From NCBI GenBank assembly GCA_002506905.1, contig DAYM01000013.1, positions 62,001 through 126,000 of the forward strand: 64,000 nt of DNA, written 5' to 3'. The DNA is from Methanomassiliicoccaceae archaeon UBA328. Lineage in GTDB: Archaea; Thermoplasmatota; Thermoplasmata; Methanomassiliicoccales; Methanomethylophilaceae. Below the pieces are notes generated by a model. That model saw only the letters and a program-made list of their open reading frames with translations, ran no database searches and was not told where the DNA came from. The stretch's first letter is position 1; every line of letters starts with the position of its first letter. Shown here piece by piece: positions 52,142-61,509 of the stretch. A program made the position numbers and the translations under genes.

Positions 52142-53182
52142 TTACATCTTGATCTGATAACGTGCATCCCTGAAGGTTCCGACCTTCTCCGCTTTTCCGT
52201 CTTTGATAAGTGCTTTGATCGCGGAATCCACCGTGTTCTCGCTAATATCCGGAAGAATGGCGCATATCTGTCTCTTGGACAGCGGCGTCAGGCTTTTTGA
52301 GAGGACTGTTTCTATACGACGTTTTTTGGTCAGTTTCTTTCCGTCCACGATAGCAAATCTTGTATCGAGGTCGATGTAGCATTCGTAAAGCATTTGGAGG
52401 AAATAGCGAATGAACGGGAAGTAGCTGAAATTGTTCTCATGCCACCCGTCGGACGATCCGGCCAGAGATCCGTAATATCTGTCCTTTGTCGCGGCTATGT
52501 GTTCGTCCATCGAGATGTATCTGCATATGCCGATGCCGTATCTGTAAAGCAATATGACCGTCAAAAGTCTGGAAGTGCGGCCGTTGCCGTCTATGAACGG
52601 GTGGATGCAGAGGTAATCCAGAATGATGCACGGGATCAACAGCAAAGGTTCATAATTCTCCGAATCGGCTTCCATCGCGGCCATGAACAATTGGTCCATA
52701 CAGCTTTCCGTTTCCTTTGCCGGTACCGTTTCGAAAACTACCCTGCGTTTGCCGTCGGGACCGATCTCCGTTATGACATTATCCCTGGTCTTGTAATGTC
52801 CGCGGTCCTGGGCCCTGCCTGCACGTATGGTAGAATGAAGGTTCTTCACAAGATCGCCGTCGATCTTTGTTGCGCCGAGCCCGTTGTGTATCATGTCCAA
52901 TGCCGTTCCGTATCCCGAGATCTCCTCTTCCGTGTGGTCCTTCGGTCTTCCTCCCCTGATGATAAGCTCTTTGAGGCGTTCATCTGTTGTGGATATGCCT
53001 TCGATATCATTGGAATATTTCACAGATGCCAATTTGGCCACTTCTTCCATTGCCTTGTATTCCTTGGAATACAATCTGGATCTTTCTGTGTCTCCTGCTT
53101 TGAATGCAGAGATGCTTCCGATCAGCGATACGATGTCCGAAGGGATGTTTCCCTTGATCTCCGAATAATCGAATTTGTGCAT
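52142..53182 (-). CDS. Fic-family protein with C-terminal winged helix
   Basis: 346 residues. The Fic catalytic motif is HPFIDGNGRTSR (about 205-216). An N-terminal autoinhibitory motif YSNDIEGI (S-x-x-x-E-G) makes it a class II Fic, so AMP transfer is normally held off by that Glu. The last 70 residues (SKRQICAILPDISENTVDSA) form a winged helix likely to bind DNA. RBS AAGGAG lies 6 bases before the ATG. Two matched inverted repeats upstream suggest it controls its own gene. The target of AMPylation is unknown. Confidence 0.88.
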   Translation of the reverse strand: MHKFDYSEIKGNIPSDIVSLIGSISAFKAGDTERSRLYSKEYKAMEEVAKLASVKYSNDIEGISTTDERLKELIIRGGRPKDHTEEEISGYGTALDMIHNGLGATKIDGDLVKNLHSTIRAGRAQDRGHYKTRDNVITEIGPDGKRRVVFETVPAKETESCMDQLFMAAMEADSENYEPLLLIPCIILDYLCIHPFIDGNGRTSRLLTVILLYRYGIGICRYISMDEHIAATKDRYYGSLAGSSDGWHENNFSYFPFIRYFLQMLYECYIDLDTRFAIVDGKKLTKKRRIETVLSKSLTPLSKRQICAILPDISENTVDSAIKALIKDGKAEKVGTFRDARYQIKM

Positions 53183-53195
53183 TGGAACTCCTTCA

Positions 53196-53284
53196 CTAGG
53201 TATTTTTCAGTTAATAATACCTAGATAACTTAGGAGATAATATAGTTTACTAGGTATAAAATTAAGAAAAATACCTAGTAAACT
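53196..53284 (-). promoter_or_regulatory. Tandem operator palindromes upstream of fic
   Basis: CTAGGTAT-N13-ATACCTAG occurs twice: at 53196-53224 and, extended to 14-bp perfect arms AGTTTACTAGGTAT/ATACCTAGTAAACT, at 53244-53284. Both have exactly 13-base spacers, with centres 54 bases apart. A decayed half site ATACCCAGTAAA follows at 53293. The geometry suggests cooperative binding of a dimeric repressor, most simply Fic itself. Confidence 0.7.
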
Positions 53285-53389
53285 GATAGTCAATACCCAG
53301 TAAATCCGATAGTTGATACGGATGGGATACGGTTTATAGACAAATTATTGCAAAAACAAGTATGCAAACAAAGTTGAAGAAGAAATGAG

Positions 53390-53462
53390 CGCCCTGGACG
53401 GAATTTGAATCCGTGTCGAAGCCTCGACAGGGCTTCATGATAGGCCACTACACTACCAGGGC
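53390..53462 (-). tRNA. tRNA-Asp (anticodon GTC)
   Basis: 73 nt. Acceptor GCCCTGG/CCAGGGC, anticodon stem AAGCC/GGCTT with loop CTGTCGA (anticodon GTC), T arm ACGGA-TTCAAAT-TCCGT, discriminator G. CCA is not encoded. Confidence 0.92.
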
Positions 53463-53640
53463 TGTAAATCCCCATATTAGGCGGTGGTATTTAATGTTTA
53501 GGTTTGAGCTGCGGATCATCTGGTTCGGTTGAGAAAGTCCGTATGCCGAATTATCTGTCTTTCGGATATTCGTATGGAATTGCACGATTTTCGAGAGCCA
53601 ATAATTATCAATCTGTGATGCAATCAGCCCTTTCGATAAG

Positions 53641-54492
53641 ATGGCAGGTGCAACAGTAGGCGAGTACATGATCCGTGACGTTCAGTGCGTCTCGCCGGAC
53701 ATGACGGTGGAACAGGTCAGAGATAAGATAATCAATTCCAATTTTCACGGTTTCCCTATCGTAGAGAACGGATATCTTCTCGGTTATGTCTCCGCAAAGG
53801 AACTGCTGAGGCACATGGACAAGCCCAAGGCGAAGATGAGGCAGGTAATGACACGCGGAACGCTGTGCGCCATCCCTTCCATGTCCATCGACGATGCCAC
53901 ACGTGTCCTTTTCAGATACGGTCTCAGGAATCTGCCTGTTGTCGATGAGGATAAGAAGATCGTAGGCATCATTTCGAACATCGATATCGTCAGGTCTCAG
54001 ATCGAGAGGGCCAGGCCCGGAAAGGTCATGTCCGTGAAGAATTTCATGGAACAGCAGAACGGGATCAGGCTCAGGGTGTCCAACCAGGAGATCCCCATAG
54101 ACGAGCTCATTCCCACCCAGAAAGAGGTCTACATGGACGAGCTCATCGGAAGGCAGTACGAGATCAAGAGAGGTCTTAACGAGCCCCTTATCGTCATCAA
54201 AAGGCTGAACGGATATCTTGTCGTGGACGGTCACCACAGGGTGATGGCCGCCAAGAGGATGGGTCTGAAGACCTTCAAGGCGATCGTTCTGGAGCCCAAC
54301 AACATGGAAGTATCCCTCGGATTGGAAAGGACCGCCGAGAGATGGGGATTGCATTCGTTGGACGATGTGAAGATCATCGAAGGCGCAAAGCACCCGTTCA
54401 TGGAGATAACCACGATGCTGCTTCCGCAGGAACAGGCCGATGGTCTCAATCAGAGACTCATGGACAGCAACAAGCCGGTCTCGGATAACTGA
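53641..54492 (+). CDS. Two CBS domains fused to a ParB/Srx-like domain
   Basis: 283 residues. Two CBS domains occupy about 1-125 (VGEYMIRDVQCVSPDMTV, IVENGYLLGYVS; MRQVMTRGTL, VVDEDKKIVGIIS). A ParB/sulfiredoxin-like domain follows (about 150-235) with the motif YLVVDGHHRVMAAKRMG. CBS pairs sense adenine nucleotides. ParB-fold relatives include DNA-binding partition proteins and the archaeal free serine kinase SerK, which has a similar DGHHR site; the latter is as likely as a DNA role. Monocistronic, ending at a shared bidirectional hairpin. Confidence 0.8.
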   Translation: MAGATVGEYMIRDVQCVSPDMTVEQVRDKIINSNFHGFPIVENGYLLGYVSAKELLRHMDKPKAKMRQVMTRGTLCAIPSMSIDDATRVLFRYGLRNLPVVDEDKKIVGIISNIDIVRSQIERARPGKVMSVKNFMEQQNGIRLRVSNQEIPIDELIPTQKEVYMDELIGRQYEIKRGLNEPLIVIKRLNGYLVVDGHHRVMAAKRMGLKTFKAIVLEPNNMEVSLGLERTAERWGLHSLDDVKIIEGAKHPFMEITTMLLPQEQADGLNQRLMDSNKPVSDN

Positions 54493-54545
54493 GGCCGTCC
54501 ATCAGAACTGTCTGTCTATAATAATCATTTAATAAAAGGTAATAA

Positions 54546-54565
54546 GAAGGGGGAGTTCCCCCTTC
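54546..54565. terminator. Bidirectional hairpin between the CBS gene and ppsA
   Basis: A perfect 8-bp stem GAAGGGGG/CCCCCTTC with loop AGTT; T-rich sequence follows on the + side (GTTTTCAC) and A/T-rich on the other. It separates two convergent genes. Confidence 0.65.
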
Positions 54566-54569
54566 GTTT

Positions 54570-56897
54570 TCACTGTTTGTTCTCTTTCAGTTCCCTGAGC
54601 TGTCTGAGAAGGACCCTCTGTTCCGCGGAGGCGATGTTCATCTTCGTCTTCACGAACGTGTCGGGGTTGAGGGAGATGTAATCGATTCCCTCTTCCACGA
54701 GGAACTCTGCGAATTCGGGGTACACCGAGGGACCCTGTCCGCAGATGCTGACCTTCTTTCCGTTGGCGTGGGCCACTTTGATCAGGTGCGATATGGCTGC
54801 TTTGACCCCGGGGTTCCTTTCGTCGAAGTATCCCATCTTTCCGAGGATATCCGAGTCACGGTCGCATCCGAGTGTGAGCTGCGTCAGATCGTTGGATCCG
54901 ATGGAGAATGCGTCGCAGTACTTGCAGAACTCTTCTGCCATGAAGATGTTGACCGGGACCTCTGCCATGAAGTAGAGCTTGAGGTCGAGTCCTCTCCTGA
55001 GTCCGACGCTGTTCATCATCTCGGTGATCTGCTGGACCTCGGGGATCGTCCTTACGAACGGAAGCATGATGTTCACGTTCTTGAGTCCGAACTCGTCCCT
55101 GACCTTCTTGATCGCTTTGAGTTCGCACATGAATGCCTCGCGGTACGAATCGGAGACGTACCTCGAGCAGCCTCTCCAGCCGATCATGGGGTTGTCTTCG
55201 TTCGGTTCGTAGTCCGCTCCGCCTTTCATGTCGCGGTATTCGTTGGTCTTGAAGTCGGATGTCCTGAGGGTGATGGGCCTGGGGTAGAATGCCCTTGCGA
55301 CCTTTGCGATACCGTCGGCGAGTTTATCGATGAGTTCCTGCGAACGTCCTTCTTCGATGACTGCGCAGGGGTGTTCGCCGATGTAGTTGGTGAACAGGAA
55401 TTCCGATCTCATGAGTCCTACACCGTCGCAGGGGAGCTTTGCGATCTCCTCGGCCTTGGTGGGCATGCTCATGTTGACCAGTACTTTAGTGCCCGTAACG
55501 GGTACGAAGTCTGCAAAGCCCGCAAAAGAGGCCGATGCGGCCTGTGCGGGCTGTTCCGGCTTCTTGATCGCGCCTTTGTAGACAGATCCCGTGGTTCCGT
55601 CGACGGTCACGATGTCGCCGTTCTTCAGGGTCTCGGTGGCCGCTCCGGTACCTACGACGCAGGGCGTTCCGAGCTCTCTCGAGATGATGGCCGCGTGGCA
55701 TGTCATTCCGCCTTCGTCGGTGACGATGGCGACGGACCTGCTCATTGCGGGGACCATGTCGGGCATGGTCATCTTCGTGACAAGGACATCTCCGTCCCTG
55801 ACGACGTCGAGGCTCATGGTCTCGTCGTAAAGGCATACCCTTCCGCATGCCATTCCGGGGCTTGCTCCGAGTCCGGTCAGAAGGAGGTCTTCCTTGTGTT
55901 CCTGCTCGACGGCAGCCTGTGCGGGCTCTGCGGATGCGTTTCCGATGGCGGTGATGGGTCTCGCCTGAACGAGGTAGACCTTTCCGTCCTCGATGCACCA
56001 TTCCATGTCCATGGGCTTCTGGTAGTGGATCTCAACCTGACGGCCGATCTCCGCGATCTCCTGGACGCGTGCGTCAGGGATCTTCTGTTCCTTGACCTTG
56101 TCTGCGGGGATGTTCTCTTTGACGCATCCTCCGTCGGGACCTCTGATGTATTTCCATTTCTGGGATGAGATCCTCTTCTTGGTGATGGACATCCTTGTCT
56201 TGTCTATCACGTATGTATCGGGTGTGACCTCACCGCCGACAATGGCCTCTCCGAGTCCGTATCCGGCCTCGACGATGATGTTCTTCGCACCGTTGTGGGG
56301 GTCCACCGTGAACATGATACCGGAGAATTCCGAGTTGATCATCCTCTGTACGACGACGGCCAGCTTGACATCCTCGTGCGAATATCCCTGTTTCTCACGG
56401 TATGCGATCGCCCTTGCGGTGAAGAGCGACGACCAGCATTTCCTGACCTTGTCGAAGAGGTCATCCTCTCCTTTGACATTCAGGTATGTTTCCTGCTGTC
56501 CCGCGAAACTTGCATCGGGAAGGTCCTCCGCCGTTGCGCTGGACCTTACTGCGACGAATCCGATCTTGCCGTTCGTGAACAGGAGGTTGTAATTGGAAAT
56601 GATCTCCTTTTTGAGATCGTCGGGGATCTCACAGGTCTCGAAGAGCTTTCTGATCCTCAGGGAAGCATCCGTGAGGCTCTGGTCCGAGGACTTGTCGATG
56701 CCTTTGAGTTCCTTGTTGATCTTGCTCATGATCTTGCTTTTGCTCAAAAAGTAATCATACGCTACTGTCGTGAGGACGAATGCGTGCGGTACGGGGAATG
56801 CCGCGGAGGTAAGTTCTCCGAGGTTCGCTCCTTTTCCGCCTACAATAGGCACATCAGTCACACGCAGCTCATTGACGTCAATAATTCTTTTGTCCAT
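54570..56897 (-). CDS. ppsA: Phosphoenolpyruvate synthase
   Basis: 775 residues. An N-terminal ATP-grasp domain (GGKGANLGELTSA, FAVRSSATAEDLPDASFAGQ with minor variants) is followed by the phospho-His domain (GGMTCHAAIISRELGTPCVVG, catalytic His) and a C-terminal PEP/pyruvate barrel ending CGQGPSVYPEFAEFL. A variable Ala/Glu linker (PAQAAVEQEH) joins the first parts. It makes PEP from pyruvate and ATP. It is divergent from the por operon, so pyruvate formation and its conversion to PEP are neighbours. Confidence 0.96.
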   Translation of the reverse strand: MDKRIIDVNELRVTDVPIVGGKGANLGELTSAAFPVPHAFVLTTVAYDYFLSKSKIMSKINKELKGIDKSSDQSLTDASLRIRKLFETCEIPDDLKKEIISNYNLLFTNGKIGFVAVRSSATAEDLPDASFAGQQETYLNVKGEDDLFDKVRKCWSSLFTARAIAYREKQGYSHEDVKLAVVVQRMINSEFSGIMFTVDPHNGAKNIIVEAGYGLGEAIVGGEVTPDTYVIDKTRMSITKKRISSQKWKYIRGPDGGCVKENIPADKVKEQKIPDARVQEIAEIGRQVEIHYQKPMDMEWCIEDGKVYLVQARPITAIGNASAEPAQAAVEQEHKEDLLLTGLGASPGMACGRVCLYDETMSLDVVRDGDVLVTKMTMPDMVPAMSRSVAIVTDEGGMTCHAAIISRELGTPCVVGTGAATETLKNGDIVTVDGTTGSVYKGAIKKPEQPAQAASASFAGFADFVPVTGTKVLVNMSMPTKAEEIAKLPCDGVGLMRSEFLFTNYIGEHPCAVIEEGRSQELIDKLADGIAKVARAFYPRPITLRTSDFKTNEYRDMKGGADYEPNEDNPMIGWRGCSRYVSDSYREAFMCELKAIKKVRDEFGLKNVNIMLPFVRTIPEVQQITEMMNSVGLRRGLDLKLYFMAEVPVNIFMAEEFCKYCDAFSIGSNDLTQLTLGCDRDSDILGKMGYFDERNPGVKAAISHLIKVAHANGKKVSICGQGPSVYPEFAEFLVEEGIDYISLNPDTFVKTKMNIASAEQRVLLRQLRELKENKQ

Positions 56898-57253
56898 GTG
56901 AATCCCTGTTAGGTAAAGGGTTTCTTTGCGCGCGGGGATACGGTTCCCACGGCTTCCTACGTCCCCTCATAATACTTTATTTTAATAACTCTTTGCTATT
57001 TTAACCTAATATCTGGTAGATGATATCCATCCGGTCCGAAGGTTGTATGCTGGGCATGCGATATTTAGGTACTCATAAATATAATGGCGTCTGAATTCTT
57101 CGAATTTCGTAGCAATAATCCTGATTTCGTATAAACATTGCGGATTTTCTGTGTTTTGATTCGAGATATCCTCCTGAATCAGCGATTTTCGTTGCAACTA
57201 CATACAAGCCTTTAAATCAGATATCTACATTCCGTGATTCAAGTTGGTTCATT
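56898..57253. promoter_or_regulatory. Divergent ppsA/porGDAB promoter region
   Basis: 356 bases without a supported gene. TTTAAATC near 57212 can serve as the TATA box for porG. On the other strand AGTATTATG near 56972 can serve ppsA, whose leader has a GGGAACCGTATCCCC-type hairpin. A 63-codon frame at 57006-57197 lacks any protein-like features and is not called. Confidence 0.5.
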
Positions 57254-57811
57254 ATGGACACGGAAATTTGTTGGCACGGAAGAGGCGGCCAAGGTGTCGT
57301 CACCGCGAACGAGATCCTAGCCGAGACCGCTATCTACGCTGGAAAGTACGTTAAGGCTTTCCCCGAATTCGGACCGGAAAGGATGGGAGCGCCTATCAGG
57401 GCGTTCGCCAGGATATCTGACGACCCAATCAGGGTCCACACACAGGTCTACGAGCCTGATATCGTCATCGTCATCGACCCCACGCTTATCGGAAAGGTCG
57501 ATGTCGCGAAAGGAATCAAGAAAGGCGGGTTCATCCTCGCCAACTATCCCGGTACCCCCGAGGAGCTTCAGAAGGCCATCGGAACAACGGCAGAATGTCA
57601 CGCCGTCGATGCAACGAGGATCTCCACCGAGGAGATCGGAAGGCCCATGGCCAACACGTCCATGCTCGGCGCACTTGTCAAGATCAATCCGACCATTTCC
57701 TACGAAGAGCTCGAGGACCACATTACCACAAAGTTCACGGGAAAGCTTTCCGACAAGATGATCGTAAAGAACCTTTCCGCTCTCAAGAGGGCGTACGAGG
57801 AGGTGCAGTGA
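57254..57811 (+). CDS. porG: Pyruvate:ferredoxin oxidoreductase, gamma subunit
   Basis: 185 residues of the 2-oxoacid oxidoreductase gamma family: ICWHGRGGQGVVTANEILAE at the N terminus and EFGPERMGAPIRAFARIS. It is the domain III-type subunit of the four-subunit archaeal Por. First gene of porGDAB; porD starts 1 base after its stop. Pyruvate is the usual substrate for this order, but another 2-oxoacid is not excluded. Confidence 0.9.
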   Translation: MDTEICWHGRGGQGVVTANEILAETAIYAGKYVKAFPEFGPERMGAPIRAFARISDDPIRVHTQVYEPDIVIVIDPTLIGKVDVAKGIKKGGFILANYPGTPEELQKAIGTTAECHAVDATRISTEEIGRPMANTSMLGALVKINPTISYEELEDHITTKFTGKLSDKMIVKNLSALKRAYEEVQ

Positions 57812-57812
57812 G

Positions 57813-58106
57813 ATGGTCAACATAGCAAATTACAAGGACATGGTCGTCGGCGACCGTGTCATCAGACCCGGATGCTCCGAGGAGTTCAACACCGGAGATT
57901 GGAGAAGCATGCTCCCGGTCATCGACCTGGACAAGTGTATCGACTGTTTGACCTGCTGGATCTACTGTCCCGACGACTGTATCGTCATCGAGGATGACAG
58001 GGTCGTAGGCATCAAGATGTCCCACTGCAAGGGATGCGGCATATGCGCCAACTCCTGCCCCAAGAAGGCTATCACGATGACATTCGAACAGGAGGAATCT
58101 CAATGA
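57813..58106 (+). CDS. porD: Pyruvate:ferredoxin oxidoreductase, delta subunit
   Basis: 97-residue ferredoxin subunit with two [4Fe-4S] motifs: CIDCLTCWIYCPDDC and CKGCGICANSCPKKA. It passes electrons from the TPP-bound intermediate to external ferredoxin. Its stop overlaps the porA start. Confidence 0.93.
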   Translation: MVNIANYKDMVVGDRVIRPGCSEEFNTGDWRSMLPVIDLDKCIDCLTCWIYCPDDCIVIEDDRVVGIKMSHCKGCGICANSCPKKAITMTFEQEESQ

Positions 58107-59278
58107 TGAAGCCCAAGCACAACGACATCGCGATCAACGGTGACAGCGCAGTGGCACTGGCATGGAAACAGATCAACCCCGATGTGTGCGCGGCATACCC
58201 GATCACACCTCAGACCATCATAGTCGAGAAGTTCGCGGAATATGTTGCGAACGGAGAGGTCGACACAGAGTTCGTCTGTGTGGAATCGGAGCACAGCGCA
58301 CTCACGCTCTGTACAACGTCCTGTTCCGCAGGAGCAAGGACATTCACCGCAACGGCATCACAGGGACTCGCATACATGTGGGAGATGCTCCCCATCACCT
58401 CGTCCATGAGGGTACCCCTGATCATGGCAGTCGCCAACAGGACCGTCAGCGGACCTATCAATATCAACAACGACCACGGTGACGTCATGTCCGCAAGGGA
58501 CACCGGATGGCTTTCGCTCTTCGCGGAGAACGTCCAGCAGGCCTACGATATGGCCATCATCGCACCCAAGATCACAGAGAACCACGATGTGCAGCTCCCC
58601 TGTCTCGTCAACCTCGACGGTTTCATCCTCACTCACGCAATTGAGAGAATGACGCCTATCGACACACAGGCGGTGAAGAAGTTCGTCGGAGAGTTCGAGC
58701 CTCTGTACCCCCTCCTTGACACGGACCACCCCGTCTCGCACAACCTGATGGACGGTCCCCTGTTCTACTTCCCCCACAAGTACCAGATGGTCCTTGCGAT
58801 GGAGAAGGCGAAGAAGGTCGCACAGGATGTCTTCGACGAGTTCGCAAAGATCTCCGGAAGGCAGTACCACCTCGTAGAGGAGTACATGTGCGAGGATGCA
58901 GACTGCATCGCCGTCGTCCTCGGTTCCTCGTTCGGAACCATGAAGGAGGCTGTCGATCAGCTCCGCAGGGAAGGAATGAAGGTCGGAGTCGCAATGCCCC
59001 GTGTCTACAGGCCTTGGCCGGTCGAAGACCTTGCCAAGCTCATGAAGGGCAAGAAGGCGGTCATCGTCATGGACAGACACCTCAGCGTGGGTTCCTACGG
59101 ACCCATGTTTCCCGAGGTCTGTGCGGCAGCACTCGAAAACAAGGAAGTACCTGAAATGTACAACTACATCTACGGACTCGGAGGAGCAGATACCATGGTA
59201 TCCGACTTCATGTCCGTCTATAAGGACGTGAAGGACGGAAGGGCCAAGCGCGTCAACTACCTGGGGGTGAGCGAATGA
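58103..59278 (+). CDS. porA: Pyruvate:ferredoxin oxidoreductase, alpha subunit
   Basis: 391 residues. N-terminal pyrimidine-binding domain (AWKQINPDVCAAYPITPQT, CVESEHSAL with the TPP Glu) and a C-terminal transketolase-like domain (GSSFGTMKEAVDQLR, RVYRPWP). Start ATG 58103 overlaps porD; the upstream open frame is non-conserved. It ends overlapping porB. Confidence 0.94.
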   Translation: MMKPKHNDIAINGDSAVALAWKQINPDVCAAYPITPQTIIVEKFAEYVANGEVDTEFVCVESEHSALTLCTTSCSAGARTFTATASQGLAYMWEMLPITSSMRVPLIMAVANRTVSGPININNDHGDVMSARDTGWLSLFAENVQQAYDMAIIAPKITENHDVQLPCLVNLDGFILTHAIERMTPIDTQAVKKFVGEFEPLYPLLDTDHPVSHNLMDGPLFYFPHKYQMVLAMEKAKKVAQDVFDEFAKISGRQYHLVEEYMCEDADCIAVVLGSSFGTMKEAVDQLRREGMKVGVAMPRVYRPWPVEDLAKLMKGKKAVIVMDRHLSVGSYGPMFPEVCAAALENKEVPEMYNYIYGLGGADTMVSDFMSVYKDVKDGRAKRVNYLGVSE

Positions 59279-60225
59279 GCACACTTTCACTTAAGGACCT
59301 CAACAAGATACCCGTAAGGCTCGCAAGCGGCCACAGGCTCTGCGCCGGATGCGCGGAGGCCATCATCGCAAGGCAGATCCTCATGGGAACCGAGAAGGAC
59401 GTCGTGGTCACATGTTCCACGGGCTGTTTTGAGGTTTCCACCACCATCTTCCCGTACACATCGTGGAAGGTCCCGTACGTACACACCGCATTCGGAAACG
59501 GAGCGGCCACATGCGCGGGTGTCGAGTCGGCATACGAATCCCTGAAGAGACAGGGCAAGATCGACAAGGACATCAGGTTCGTCAACTTCGCAGGAGACGG
59601 AGCAACATACGATATCGGTCTCCAGGCACTTTCCGGTGCGATGGAGAGAGGACACAAGATGCTGTTCGTCTGTCTCAACAACGAGGCATACATGAACACC
59701 GGTATCCAGAGATCCTCCGCAACCGGAATGGGAGCATCCACCACCACATCGTGGGCGGGAAGCGTCTCATACGGAAAGAAGGAGTACGCCAAGGACATGA
59801 CCAAGATCATCGCCATGCACGACGTCCCGTACGTCGCACAGGCAGCTCCCCACGCATGGAGAGACATGATCACCAAGTCACAGAAGGCGTTCGAGTGCAA
59901 CGGACCCAGTTTCATCAACGCGCTGAGCCCCTGCCCCAGAGGATGGAGATTCCCCTCCGAGAAGGCAATGGAGATCTCCAAGCTCGCGGTCGAGACCTGC
60001 GTTTGGCCCCTGTATGAGGTGGAGAACGGTACCGAGTACCACCTGTCACCCGAGAGCCAGAGTATCGCAGACGGCAAGGTCGAGAAGAAGCCGGTCACCG
60101 AGTGGTTCGCGGCACAGGGCAGATACAAGCACCTCATGAACGAGAGGTGGGAGCCCGTCGTGGAGAAGATCCAGAGCGAACTCGACGACCGCTGGAACTA
60201 CCTCCTCAAGCTGTGCCAGCTCTGA
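59275..60225 (+). CDS. porB: Pyruvate:ferredoxin oxidoreductase, beta subunit
   Basis: 316 residues. TPP-Mg2+ motif GDGATYDIG...NNEAYMNTG, N-terminal CAGCAEAI and CSTGCFE cysteines for a [4Fe-4S] cluster, and a conserved Cys in NALSPCPRGW. It holds the active-site thiamine diphosphate. The last gene of the operon; a G6/C6 hairpin follows. Confidence 0.94.
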   Translation: MSTLSLKDLNKIPVRLASGHRLCAGCAEAIIARQILMGTEKDVVVTCSTGCFEVSTTIFPYTSWKVPYVHTAFGNGAATCAGVESAYESLKRQGKIDKDIRFVNFAGDGATYDIGLQALSGAMERGHKMLFVCLNNEAYMNTGIQRSSATGMGASTTTSWAGSVSYGKKEYAKDMTKIIAMHDVPYVAQAAPHAWRDMITKSQKAFECNGPSFINALSPCPRGWRFPSEKAMEISKLAVETCVWPLYEVENGTEYHLSPESQSIADGKVEKKPVTEWFAAQGRYKHLMNERWEPVVEKIQSELDDRWNYLLKLCQL

Positions 60226-60236
60226 GAATAAACTTC

Positions 60237-60252
60237 GGGGGGACCTCCCCCC
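60237..60252 (+). terminator. Hairpin terminator of porGDAB
   Basis: A stem of six G and six C residues around loop ACCT, 11 bases after the porB stop, followed by GTTCC and then a T-rich stretch (CCTTTTAGACCTTTT). Confidence 0.6.
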
Positions 60253-60306
60253 GTTCCAAACCTTTTAGACCTTTTATCAACTTCTTCCAGGGTATTCCCA
60301 TCGTTA

Positions 60307-60612
60307 TTGAAACGTAAGAACGTGCCGTTGACCGAAGCCTAGGAACTGTTCACGGATTATCTTGAAAGGAAGACGAATGAGCAATCGGAGGTTATGAACG
60401 ACGTTCGCAGCAGAGGGTTTACTGCACGTCAGGCAGATATCATTTCGGACCTGATCCGTTCCGGTGAACCGATCGAAGTATCGGAAGTGGCTTCGAAATA
60501 CAGGGTCTCCAATGCAACGGCAAGACGCGACCTTCTTATGATGGTAGACAGAAACTTGGTCGTAGCTGTGAAGAGAGGGCATAAGATCCTGTATCAGTAC
60601 TCGAAAAAGTGA
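60307..60612 (+). CDS. Small DeoR-type HTH protein, probably with an in-frame TAG
   Basis: The DNA-binding core is IEVSEVASKYRVSNATARRDL, a DeoR/LacI-like winged-helix recognition unit at the C terminus. The frame stays open upstream to TTG 60307 except for TAG at 60340-60342 (codon 12): VPLTEA, TAG, ELFTDYLERKTNEQSE. That upstream part looks like a helical continuation, so a 101-residue protein read through TAG is likely. A shorter 72-residue form could start at ATG 60394, where GGAGG is only 2 bases away. Target genes unknown. Confidence 0.58.
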
Positions 60613-60719
60613 ACATGCGCCGACGAATATCTAACTTTTCACTTTTTGAAAAGTTGATGAAAAGTTGCAAAAAATTGTCGGATAATTCCATGATGGAATG
60701 AGATGTCTGGCACAGTTGC

Positions 60720-61445
60720 TCAGATCAAAATGTACATCACAGCACCGATGATCGCACCCGCGATCGCCGTGATGCAGTTGTTGCCGTATTTGGAGATATG
60801 CCCGTTGTTCTCCAAGGTAGCTCCGACGATGCTGTCGAGGATGTTACCGAGCATTCCCGCCGCGGTCGGGATGAGGACAAGGATGCTTACGCTCTGTTCT
60901 ATCATGATCATTGCCAACAGCGATATCAGGAAAGAGGCGATGAGCGAAGATATCGTTCCCAGTACGGATATTCCTCCGTTGATCCCGGGCTCCACGCGTT
61001 TGCCGGTGGTGATCATCCATACCCTGCTGTCCCTTGTACCGATCTCGCTGGCTATCGTATCTGCGGCCGCGACGGCAAGGGTGCTGATGAATGCGATGTT
61101 GAGGATATCGGAATAATCGCCGCCCAAGAAGAATGATACGACTGCGATGGAACACGGAGGTATGCCCACTCCGAGGACGTTCTTGTGCGTCCTTTCTCCG
61201 CGTTGTCCTTCCTGAAGGCCTTTTGCGACCTTCTCCTTGTAATGCGCCTTGGTGGTCGCCAGGCCTGCGAGGGTGAAGACCATCAGAAGGATGAACCATT
61301 CCACGCATCCGAAGACGCCTACGATGCTTCCGGTGATGAATGCCGCCAAAGATCCCAAGGGAGTGAAGAGGTTGAGTTTCCATCCTCCGAAGGAAAGCAG
61401 AGCTGATATCAGCAATACTATCGCTATCTCGAGCAGCATTTCCAT
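60720..61445 (-). CDS. DUF92 integral membrane protein
   Basis: 241 residues, six or seven membrane helices, matching DUF92/TIGR00297: TPLGSLAAFITGSIVG, GLATTKAHYKEKVAKG, ADTIASEIGTRDSRVWMITT and GGISVLGT. Eukaryotic relatives (VTE6) are phytyl-phosphate kinases, so an isoprenoid-phosphate kinase role is possible in archaeal lipid metabolism. ATG 61445 is chosen because the hydrophobic protein starts there. It is not part of the pyr operon upstream. Confidence 0.82.
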   Translation of the reverse strand: MEMLLEIAIVLLISALLSFGGWKLNLFTPLGSLAAFITGSIVGVFGCVEWFILLMVFTLAGLATTKAHYKEKVAKGLQEGQRGERTHKNVLGVGIPPCSIAVVSFFLGGDYSDILNIAFISTLAVAAADTIASEIGTRDSRVWMITTGKRVEPGINGGISVLGTISSLIASFLISLLAMIMIEQSVSILVLIPTAAGMLGNILDSIVGATLENNGHISKYGNNCITAIAGAIIGAVMYILI

Positions 61446-61509
61446 GAGGTGAAATATACTACTTATATAATAAAGAGAACGGGTGTCGGATCGGTTTTGA
61501 AAAATCGTA

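Noticed and set aside
54768..56168. A 466-codon open frame antisense to ppsA
   Set aside because: Same reason: shadow of a conserved enzyme gene.
57006..57197. A 63-codon frame between ppsA and porG
   Set aside because: Lies in the divergent promoter region, has no RBS and no protein-like pattern.
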